Source of the DNA: an uncultured Pyrinomonas sp.
Lineage (GTDB): Bacteria; Acidobacteriota; Blastocatellia; Pyrinomonadales; Pyrinomonadaceae
Direction: 5' to 3'
DNA length: 5,277 nt
NCBI GenBank assembly: GCA_937135995.1
Contig: CAKZOF010000448.1
Coordinates: forward strand, 1-5,277
A model generated the notes under the pieces. The model had not been told where the DNA came from and searched no databases. It saw only the letters and a list, made by a program, of their open reading frames with translations. Positions within the stretch are counted from its first letter, which is position 1. Each line of letters begins with the position of its first letter. This document shows, piece after piece, positions 1 to 5,277 of this stretch. The position numbers and the translations under genes were made by a program.

Positions 1-1370
1 AACCGGGCCGCACCTACTCGTACAGTCAGAATCATGTTTTCATTCCGATCGCTGGTCTAGCTGTCGCCGCCTATGCGCTTTACGACGAGGTCGAAGATGC
101 GCCCGAGTGGGCGCGTCTGGCGCGTGCCATTTACGATCGCGTGCTTGCCACGTACACGCCAGATGGCTACTACTATGAGGGTTTCGAGTACTGGGTATTT
201 GCGACGCCGTGGATCATCCATTATTTGGATGCGCATCGGCATGCGACCGGCGAAGATCTTTACGATCAACCGGGCTTGCGCGCGATGCACAAGTACGTAG
301 CCCACACGATGTTGCCATCCGGACGCGACATCTTCGATTTCGGCGATGCATTCGAAGGGCCGCTTACGCGCTTGCGACGAGGCGAAGATCATCAGCGCAC
401 GCATCCGGGTGGGCATCTCCTTTCGAACTACAACCTTCTCTATGCGACGGCGGCGCGCTTTCGTGATGGTGAGGCGCAAGGCGTCGCAGAGTGGCTGCGC
501 AAGCTCGGACAGGTCAACGCGGAGGATTTCTGGTCACTCATCTGGTATGATCCGACGATACAACCTGTTCCGATCGAAAGACAGGCGCGTTGGCACTATT
601 TCCCGGATCATGAAGTAGTCTACTGGCGAAGCGGTTGGAGCAAAGAGGCTGTGGCCTTCGCCTTCAAGTGCGGTCCGCCCGAGGGGCATCACGCGGCGGA
701 ATTGTTGAAGAGATTTTCCGACTGGCACCTGTCGTCAGGTCATGCGCACCCGGATGCTGGAAGTTTCATCATCTATGCTAAAGGACAATACCTTACTGGA
801 GATTCTGGTTACGCTGGCGTTCCGCTAACGGCGCATCATAACACGGCGCTCGTCGATGGGCGCGGGCAAGCGCGCGAGGGGCGAGGGCATGATGCGTTCA
901 GTGGAGTGCCCTACGATTTGCTAAATCGCATCAGAATTCTCGAGGCGAAGCTGGGCGATAAAGAAGTCGTGATTCGCGCCGATGTCACATCAGCCTACAT
1001 GCCGGAGTTGGATCTTCTTCGCTTCGAGCGCGAATTTCGTTTCTCGGCGGATGGTGGCTTTCGGATTATCGATACGTTGCAGCTAGCGAAAGCGCACGCG
1101 ATCACCGAACTCATCCATGCCGATGAAACGATCGTGCCCCTTGGGGATGATCGTTTCGCGATCGGGGGCAGCGATGCGAAACTCATCGTCAGCGTCGAGG
1201 AACCTAGGACCGTGCGTTTCCGCATCGAGCCCAACGTCGTGATTGCGGCCGGGCTGCCGGGTTCCGTCGATAAGGGGGAAAGGCAGGAGCGAGGGCAGCG
1301 ATTGGCCATCTCCAGCGCTGGCCCGGTGAAGGACATTCGCTTCGTAATCTCTCTCGCCCTACGACGATGA
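1..1370 (+). CDS. Heparinase II/III-family polysaccharide lyase, 5'-truncated by window edge
   Basis: The frame is open from base 3 to the TGA at 1368-1370 and gives 455 residues. The GTG at 141 is internal, because the upstream codons already read as family-like protein (QNHVF...AGLAVAAYAL), so the true start lies outside the window. The N-terminal part is helical and rich in aromatic residues (YYYEGFEYW at about residues 54-62), as in the alpha/alpha-toroid of these lyases. The family core follows: GHAHPDAGSF with His247 and His249 (numbered from base 3), then GDSGY, then HHNTALVDG near residue 278. This resembles the conserved H-x-HPD-x-GSF and HNT-x-L-x-DG blocks of heparinase II/III C-terminal beta-sheet domains. 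Members cleave uronate-containing polysaccharides by beta-elimination and usually act in the periplasm or outside the cell; any signal peptide is off the window. The substrate (heparin-like, alginate or other) cannot be told. The downstream isomerase and kinase fit a uronate product. The family call is firm and the substrate is unknown. Confidence 0.88.
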   Translation, partial: PGRTYSYSQNHVFIPIAGLAVAAYALYDEVEDAPEWARLARAIYDRVLATYTPDGYYYEGFEYWVFATPWIIHYLDAHRHATGEDLYDQPGLRAMHKYVAHTMLPSGRDIFDFGDAFEGPLTRLRRGEDHQRTHPGGHLLSNYNLLYATAARFRDGEAQGVAEWLRKLGQVNAEDFWSLIWYDPTIQPVPIERQARWHYFPDHEVVYWRSGWSKEAVAFAFKCGPPEGHHAAELLKRFSDWHLSSGHAHPDAGSFIIYAKGQYLTGDSGYAGVPLTAHHNTALVDGRGQAREGRGHDAFSGVPYDLLNRIRILEAKLGDKEVVIRADVTSAYMPELDLLRFEREFRFSADGGFRIIDTLQLAKAHAITELIHADETIVPLGDDRFAIGGSDAKLIVSVEEPRTVRFRIEPNVVIAAGLPGSVDKGERQERGQRLAISSAGPVKDIRFVISLALRR

Positions 1371-1467
1371 GCGACACTCATATTGAGCCATCGTTCGTGT
1401 TCTCCGGCATCGCGCGTAGCACAAATCGGTTACTTTCGGATCACTGGCCTATTCTTGGAACGGTCGA

Positions 1468-1496
1468 TTGCGAACGTTCAGCTAAAGAGATAAAAT
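1468..1496 (+). promoter_or_regulatory. Candidate sigma70-type promoter for the M16 peptidase gene
   Basis: TTGCGA (1468-1473, 4 of 6 consensus positions) and TAAAAT (1491-1496, 5 of 6) are separated by exactly 17 bases. They lie in the only sizeable non-coding gap of the window, in front of a gene with a strong ribosome site. Transcription would start near 1503, giving a leader of about 100 bases. The match is by eye only; chance matches of this quality are not rare, but position and spacing favour it. Confidence 0.4.
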
Positions 1497-1592
1497 CCTC
1501 AACCGGCTCTACTCACCCATACGCTTTCGACACCGATTGGCGTGACGCCACCAGACGGCACATGAGTTTCGCTAATCGCCACGCCTGACAGG

Positions 1593-1600
1593 AAGGAGGG
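1593..1600 (+). promoter_or_regulatory. Strong Shine-Dalgarno of the M16 peptidase gene
   Basis: AAGGAGGG lies 4 bases before the ATG at 1605; its AGGAGG core (1594-1599) is 5 bases from that ATG. This is the best ribosome site in the window and fixes the start of the peptidase, which then opens with a clear signal peptide. Confidence 0.8.
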
Positions 1601-1604
1601 TACC

Positions 1605-3476
1605 ATGAGGGGCAGACGCTTAGCATCCATCCTATTAGTTTGGGCTCTAATCTTTTCCAACGTTTCGGCACAAAGAGGAGGCATGAGACGGAACGTAAGT
1701 GCGGCTTCGGAGCAGGCGGGAGGCGCGCGCGTCCTACCGCCGATTCGTTACACGGAGTTCAGGTTGCCAAACGGGTTACGTGTCATCCTGCACGAGGATC
1801 ATTCGACTCCCATCGTCGCCGTCAACGTCTGGTATCACGTCGGTTCGAAAAATGAGGTTCCGGGCAAGACCGGGTTCGCGCATCTTTTCGAGCACATGAT
1901 GTTTCAAGGATCGAAGAATTACGACGATGATTATTTCAAGCCGATCCAAGAAGCGGGCGGCACATTGAACGGTTCGACCAATACGGATCGGACGAACTAT
2001 TGGGAGGTCGTCCCTTCGAACTTCCTCGAATTGGCGCTTTTCATGGAAGCCGATCGCATGGGCGGTTTGCTCGATGCGCTCACGGAGGAGAAGTTGAACA
2101 ACCAACGCGAGGTCGTCAAAAACGAGAAGCGCCAGAATTACGATAACCGTCCCTATGGCTTGGTTTCGGCGCGAATCGCCGAATTGATGTATCCGCCGAC
2201 GCATCCGTATCACTGGTTGACGATCGGCTCTTTGGACGATCTGAACGCCGCTTCGATGGAGGATGTCAAGGCTTTCTTCCGTCGTTTCTACACGCCAAAT
2301 AATGCCAGTTTGGCGATCGCGGGCGATTTCGATCCGGCGGAAGCGCGCCGTCTGGTCGAAAAATACTTTGGCCCGATTGCGCGCGGTCCAGAGGTGAAGC
2401 CGGTCTCCGCTCCGCAACCCCATCTCGATCACGAGATACGCGAGACGATGCAAGATCGTGTCTCGCTATCGCGTATTTACATGGTGTGGCATTCGGTTCC
2501 GCAGTGGACGCCGGATGATGCGCCGTTGGATGTGCTCGCGCGCATTTTGGGTGGGGGGCGCAGTTCGCGGCTCTATAAATCGCTCGTCTATGAGCGGCAG
2601 ATCGCACAGGATGTATTCGTCGCTAATCTCTCGCGCGAGATCGCTGGCCAATTTCAGATAGTCGCAACCGCCAAGCCGGGTAAATCGCTCGCCGAGTTGG
2701 AGCGCGCAATCGAAGAAGAGTTAGCGAAGATCAAAAGCTCTGGCCCAACGCGTGAGGAGATGGAGCGTGCTTATAACGTCATCGAAGCGAATTTCATCTA
2801 TGGCTTGCAGACGGTGGGCGGTTTCGGCGGCAAAAGCGACCAGCTCAACCAGTACGCCGTCTTTCTCAACAATCCTGGATACTTCGAAGAGGATCTGGCT
2901 CGATACCGGTGCGTCACAGCGCAAGACGTGCAGCGCGTCGCAAATCAATATCTGACCGACAAGAGATTGGTTCTGAGCGTCGTGCCGCAGGCGCAGCGCC
3001 AAGGGATGAGAAGAGAGGCCCAAGAGAGCGCGCGTGTCGGGGGAGAAGCGAATAGTGGCCCGAAGAGGACGAACGGCGCGAGTCGGACCGCGCAAGCTTC
3101 GACGGCGAGGCTGCCACGTCCTAAACCTGATCCGAAATTCAGTCTGCCGCCGATTCAGCGGCGTCGCCTTTCCAACGGGCTTGAGGTCTTAGTGGTCGAA
3201 CATCATGAGTTGCCGCTGGTCCAGATGAATCTGGTCGTCAAGACCGGCGGGGCGGCTGATCCGCAGGATAAGGCGGGGCTGGCCAGCCTGACAGCCGATA
3301 TGCTCGATGAAGGGACGCGGACGCGCTCGGCCCTAGAGATCTCCGATCAGTTTGCGGCGATCGGAGCGCAATTCAACATTGGCACGGGCTGGGATGCGAC
3401 GAGCGCGAATCTTCGTTTGCTCGGCGCTGCGGCGCTCGTCACGGCTCCGATCTTCGCCGCGCCGCGCGTCGCTTGA
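1605..3476 (+). CDS. Secreted M16-family zinc metallopeptidase with a truncated second M16 domain
   Basis: The product is 623 residues. Residues 1-22 form a signal peptide (RGRR, then a hydrophobic stretch, ending NVSA before Gln23), so it is probably exported. The first M16 domain (from about residue 45) carries the inverted zinc motif HLFEH: His93 and His97 as ligands and Glu96 as catalytic base. Glu174 is the likely third ligand, exactly 76 residues after His97, the spacing known for this family. An M16_C-type region follows (about 205-465), with the GGGRSSRLY signature at 316-324. A polar Arg/Ala/Gly-rich linker (about 465-510) joins a second M16 repeat starting near 511 (RRRLSNGLEVLVVEHHELP). 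This repeat lacks HxxEH, having Leu-x-x-Asp-Met instead, as is normal for the inactive half. It breaks off after about residue 605 (GWDATSANLRLL) and ends in an Ala-rich tail. Two-repeat relatives are usually around 900 residues, so some 300 are missing. Such enzymes degrade peptides or small proteins and the active chamber needs both halves, so activity is uncertain; a two-subunit partner is another possibility. Confidence 0.9.
   Translation: MRGRRLASILLVWALIFSNVSAQRGGMRRNVSAASEQAGGARVLPPIRYTEFRLPNGLRVILHEDHSTPIVAVNVWYHVGSKNEVPGKTGFAHLFEHMMFQGSKNYDDDYFKPIQEAGGTLNGSTNTDRTNYWEVVPSNFLELALFMEADRMGGLLDALTEEKLNNQREVVKNEKRQNYDNRPYGLVSARIAELMYPPTHPYHWLTIGSLDDLNAASMEDVKAFFRRFYTPNNASLAIAGDFDPAEARRLVEKYFGPIARGPEVKPVSAPQPHLDHEIRETMQDRVSLSRIYMVWHSVPQWTPDDAPLDVLARILGGGRSSRLYKSLVYERQIAQDVFVANLSREIAGQFQIVATAKPGKSLAELERAIEEELAKIKSSGPTREEMERAYNVIEANFIYGLQTVGGFGGKSDQLNQYAVFLNNPGYFEEDLARYRCVTAQDVQRVANQYLTDKRLVLSVVPQAQRQGMRREAQESARVGGEANSGPKRTNGASRTAQASTARLPRPKPDPKFSLPPIQRRRLSNGLEVLVVEHHELPLVQMNLVVKTGGAADPQDKAGLASLTADMLDEGTRTRSALEISDQFAAIGAQFNIGTGWDATSANLRLLGAAALVTAPIFAAPRVA
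3354..3460. repeat. Imperfect inverted repeat flanking the M16 truncation point
   Basis: The arm at 3354-3367 (GCGGCGATCGGAGC) is complementary to 3444-3460 over all 14 bases, apart from a 3-base bulge (CTT, 3452-3454) in the second arm. The interval between the arms is 76 bases. The second arm lies in the unusual Ala-rich tail of the peptidase, just past where family resemblance ends. It may be a chance pairing in GC-rich DNA, but it coincides with the break. Confidence 0.35.
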
Positions 3477-3499
3477 GATTTTCGAGATCATAGAGGATT

Positions 3500-3504
3500 G
3501 GAGG
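3500..3504 (+). promoter_or_regulatory. Shine-Dalgarno deciding the isomerase start
   Basis: GGAGG sits 11 bases before the ATG at 3516. The in-frame TTG at 3498 overlaps this motif and has no ribosome site of its own, so 3516 is the better start. The gap from the peptidase stop is 39 bases and holds no convincing promoter, suggesting cotranscription with the peptidase gene. Confidence 0.6.
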
Positions 3505-3515
3505 CGATAGGTAAG

Positions 3516-4316
3516 ATGAATCAACTCGTGTTTCGCGGAACTAATAAAGGAAAAGGGCGTTATTTTGCCGTGACGCCGGAGAACAGTCCGATGCGTCATC
3601 TTCATTACGGGCGCATCATCCTCGACGCAGAGGTGCCAACGGTCGCTTTCGAGACCGGAAGGTGCGAAACTGGTTTGATCTGTTTAGCCGGGCGTGGTCG
3701 AGTCGCGGTCGGCGGCGAAACACACGAGCTCGAACGCTACGACGCCATCTACATCCCTCGTGGTTCAAGGGTCGAGGTCTCGACTGAAGCGGGCGTGGAC
3801 TTCATCGAGTGCGCCGCGCCGGTCGAAGGCGATTATCCTTTGCAGGTCGTGCGTCTCGCAGACGTCGAACGAGATAGTTCGTTGCGCTTCACCACGGGTG
3901 GGCCAACGAGCACGCGGACGATCACGATCCTGATCGGCAAGAACGTCCGCGCCGGTCGATTGCTCGCCGGATTCACGCGATCGGAACCGGGGCACTGGAC
4001 CAGTTGGCCGCCGCATGAGCACGCGGAGATGCTCGAAGAGCTCTACGTCTTTTACGACATGCCGGCTCCGTCTTTCGGCGTGCAGTTCGTCTTCAACGAG
4101 GCGGAGGAACCTGAATTTGCCGGCGCAGTCCGCGATGGCGATGTGGTCTTGATGCCTTATGGGTATCATCCTAACGTCGCGATCCCCGGATATCCGATCA
4201 ATTTCGTGTGGATCATGGCGGCGCACAAGGAGATCGAATATAGGCAGTACGGAGTCGTCAACGTTCATCCTGATTTCGCGGCGAGCGGTTCCGGGTTAGA
4301 GGCGAGTCGCCGCTGA
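3516..4316 (+). CDS. KduI/IolB-family sugar-acid isomerase (IolB-like by motif, KduI role by context)
   Basis: This is a 266-residue cytosolic double-cupin protein, close to the 270-280 usual for the family. The C-terminal cupin carries the metal site: PPHEH gives His167 and His169, Glu174 follows at the five-residue spacing seen in E. coli KduI (His196, His198, Glu203, His245), and GYHP gives His218. The block GHWTSWPPHEH, then EELY, then GDVVL, then GYHP is closer to IolB (5-deoxy-glucuronate isomerase, inositol breakdown) than to KduI (5-keto-4-deoxyuronate isomerase, pectin/uronate breakdown). The neighbours argue for the KduI-type reaction: a uronate polysaccharide lyase upstream and a KDG-kinase-like gene 99 bases downstream on the same strand. 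Both reactions open or isomerise a C6 uronate-like substrate. No other inositol genes are visible. The N-terminal half (about 1-120) shows the first, metal-free cupin with LICLAGRGRVAVGG. The family is sure; the exact substrate is not. Confidence 0.88.
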   Translation: MNQLVFRGTNKGKGRYFAVTPENSPMRHLHYGRIILDAEVPTVAFETGRCETGLICLAGRGRVAVGGETHELERYDAIYIPRGSRVEVSTEAGVDFIECAAPVEGDYPLQVVRLADVERDSSLRFTTGGPTSTRTITILIGKNVRAGRLLAGFTRSEPGHWTSWPPHEHAEMLEELYVFYDMPAPSFGVQFVFNEAEEPEFAGAVRDGDVVLMPYGYHPNVAIPGYPINFVWIMAAHKEIEYRQYGVVNVHPDFAASGSGLEASRR

Positions 4317-4353
4317 AATTGACGTCTGGGGAAGGCGCACGCTAAGGTCAGAT

Positions 4354-4376
4354 GGGCGCTCATCGCGTGAGCGCTC
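4354..4376. promoter_or_regulatory. Inverted repeat between isomerase and kinase genes: operator or attenuator/terminator candidate
   Basis: GCGCTCA (4356-4362) and TGAGCGC (4368-4374) form a perfect 7-bp stem around TCGCG, extendable to 9 pairs with one G-U. The following bases (about 4377-4395) are only weakly T-rich, with no T-run, so a standard intrinsic terminator is doubtful. A weak promoter-like pair lies just upstream (TTGACG 4319-4324, 18-base spacer, TAAGGT 4343-4348), which would place the repeat at the transcription start like a repressor operator. The sequence does not decide between operator, partial terminator and chance. Confidence 0.4.
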
Positions 4377-4409
4377 GGTCCTCATCTAATCTTGCGGACT
4401 GGATGGGAA

Positions 4410-4414
4410 AGGAG
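4410..4414 (+). promoter_or_regulatory. Closely spaced Shine-Dalgarno of the kinase gene
   Basis: AGGAG ends only one base before the ATG at 4416, which is tighter than usual. An in-frame TTG at 4425 would stand 10 bases away and is a possible alternative start, costing only three residues. Both precede the conserved WDLVALGEVMLRL opening, so the product is hardly affected. Confidence 0.5.
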
Positions 4415-4415
4415 A

Positions 4416-5277
4416 ATGAGCGAATTGCAGATAAAGCCCAAAACTCAGTGTCGGTGGGATCTAGTGGCGTTGGGAGAAGTGATGTTAAGGTTGGATCCGG
4501 GCGATTGTCGCATTCACACGGCGCGCCAGTTCCGCGTGTGGGAAGGGGGCGGCGAATATAACGTCGCGCGCGGGTTGCGCCGTTGTTTCGGTTTAGAGAC
4601 GGCGATCGTCACCGCTTTTGCCGATAATCAGATCGGTCGTTTGATCGAGGATCTGATCTTTCAGGGCGGAGTGGACCAGCGTCACGTCTTGTGGCGAAAA
4701 TACGATGGCGTCGGGAGGACTGTGCGCAACGGATTGAACTTTACCGAGCGCGGCTTCGGCGTTCGCGCGGCGGTCGGTTGCTCGGATCGCGGACATACTG
4801 CCGCCTCGCAGCTGAAGCGCGGTGAAATCGATTGGGAGAAGATCTTCGGTCAAGAGGGAGCGCGTTGGTTTCACACCGGCGGAGTCTTCGCCGCGTTGTC
4901 GGAGACGACGCCTGAGGTGGCGCTCGAGGCGATGGAAGCGGCGCGACGGTATGGGACCATCGTCTCTTACGATCTGAACTACCGCGAGTCTCTGTGGAAG
5001 GGGATCGGTGGAAAAGAGAAAGCGCAACAGGTTAACCGCGAATTGGTGAAATTGGTCGATGTCCTTTTGGGTAACGAAGAGGATTTCACCGCTTGTTTGG
5101 GATACGAGGTCGAAGGCGTCGATGAAAGCTATTCGAAGTTGGATACGCGCGGATTCCGCCGGATGATCGAGCGCGCGATCGGCGAGTATCCTAATCTCAA
5201 AGCCATCGCCACGACATTGCGCGTCGCGAAGACGGCGACGCTGAACGATTGGGGGGCGATACTCTATTACGCTGGTG
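4416..5277 (+). CDS. PfkB-family sugar kinase, probably 2-keto-3-deoxygluconate kinase, 3'-truncated by window edge
   Basis: The frame stays open to the window end, giving 287 residues. The opening beta strand WDLVALGEVMLRLDPGD is typical of ribokinase/PfkB sugar kinases. The substrate-side glycine signature GGGEYNVARGL (residues 44-54, with Asn49) is followed by GLNFTERGFGVR (106-117) and DLNYRESLW (186-194). The last is the D-x-N-x-R-x3-W pattern common in KDG kinases. LLGNEEDF (Asn220) gives the acidic segment near the metal/phosphate site. The C-terminal GAGD motif with the catalytic Asp is beyond the window; relatives run about 340-360 residues, so some 55-75 are missing. The expected reaction is ATP-dependent phosphorylation of 2-keto-3-deoxygluconate to KDPG in the cytosol, following the lyase and isomerase encoded upstream. 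The main alternative is IolC-type 5-dehydro-2-deoxygluconokinase, which would pair with an IolB reading of the isomerase. The gene lies 99 bases after the isomerase on the same strand. The family is sure and the substrate is an inference from motif and context. Confidence 0.87.
   Translation, partial: MSELQIKPKTQCRWDLVALGEVMLRLDPGDCRIHTARQFRVWEGGGEYNVARGLRRCFGLETAIVTAFADNQIGRLIEDLIFQGGVDQRHVLWRKYDGVGRTVRNGLNFTERGFGVRAAVGCSDRGHTAASQLKRGEIDWEKIFGQEGARWFHTGGVFAALSETTPEVALEAMEAARRYGTIVSYDLNYRESLWKGIGGKEKAQQVNRELVKLVDVLLGNEEDFTACLGYEVEGVDESYSKLDTRGFRRMIERAIGEYPNLKAIATTLRVAKTATLNDWGAILYYAG

Larger units (their letters stand above)
1371..1604. other. Intergenic gap between lyase and M16 peptidase
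   Basis: This 234-base gap separates the lyase stop from the peptidase start. It holds a candidate promoter and the peptidase ribosome site, both listed separately, and a short palindrome (GGCGTGACGCC, 1539-1549). I see no convincing terminator for the lyase: the only hairpin just after its stop is a 4-bp stem (CTCA-TAT-TGAG, 1377-1387) with no T-run. A 73-codon frame (1367-1588) crosses the gap but has no ribosome site and no recognisable domain, so I treat the gap as non-coding. Confidence 0.6.

Noticed and set aside
57..479. A 140-codon open frame on the - strand inside the lyase
   Set aside because: It overlaps the lyase coding frame, has an Arg-rich translation and shows no domain.
1367..1588. 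A 73-codon + frame overlapping the lyase stop by ATGA
   Set aside because: The ATGA overlap suggests translational coupling, but there is no ribosome site, no recognisable domain and no protein-like pattern, and a candidate promoter lies inside it.
1776..2453. A 225-codon open frame on the - strand inside the peptidase
   Set aside because: It is antisense to a clearly real gene in GC-rich DNA; its Arg/Ile-rich translation resembles no family.
3473..3501. Promoter for the isomerase starting with TTGAGA at 3473
   Set aside because: At 17-base spacing the -10 position reads GATTGG, a poor match; cotranscription with the peptidase is simpler.
3498..3515. TTG at 3498 as the isomerase start
   Set aside because: It overlaps the GGAGG motif that serves the ATG at 3516 and has no ribosome site upstream; the extra six residues add nothing conserved.
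3765..4268. A 167-codon open frame on the - strand inside the isomerase
   Set aside because: It is a shadow of the isomerase codons; the + strand frame holds all the family motifs.
4352..4561. A 69-codon + frame across the kinase start
   Set aside because: It overlaps the kinase N-terminus in another frame, and its Ser/Gly/Arg-rich translation has no recognisable features.

Overview
This is a GC-rich bacterial window (GC somewhat above half by eye, not counted) with four protein genes, all on the + strand. There is no RNA gene, CRISPR array, insertion sequence or phage gene. The protein style (a two-domain exported M16 peptidase, a heparinase II/III-like lyase and a KDG-kinase-type sugar kinase in one run) fits an environmental saccharolytic bacterium. 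Acidobacteriota (Blastocatellia-like) is my best guess, but it rests on general resemblance and not on any marker gene.

Layout: (1) 1-1370 is the C-terminal 455 residues of a heparinase II/III-family polysaccharide lyase whose start lies upstream of the window. (2) 1371-1604 is a non-coding gap holding a plausible sigma70-type promoter (1468-1496) and a strong Shine-Dalgarno. (3) 1605-3476 is a secreted M16 zinc peptidase. It has a complete, catalytically competent first half, but its second M16 repeat stops after about 95 residues. (4) 3516-4316 is a KduI/IolB-family sugar-acid isomerase with the full set of metal ligands. (5) 4317-4415 is a short gap with a perfect 7-bp inverted repeat. (6) 4416 to the window end is a PfkB-family kinase most like 2-keto-3-deoxygluconate (KDG) kinase, cut off before its C-terminal catalytic motif.

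Taken together, the lyase, isomerase and kinase make a coherent uronate-degradation route. The lyase cleaves an acidic polysaccharide to unsaturated uronates, the isomerase would act on the 5-keto-4-deoxyuronate formed from them, and the kinase would phosphorylate KDG for entry into the lower Entner-Doudoroff pathway. The dehydrogenase (KduD) and KDPG aldolase needed to complete it are not in this window. The isomerase motifs look more like IolB than KduI, so an inositol-type role for the isomerase/kinase pair remains an alternative. The M16 peptidase has no obvious place in this pathway. Its abrupt C-terminal loss, 40 bases before the isomerase gene, is the most unusual thing here. I found no evidence of a wholly new system.
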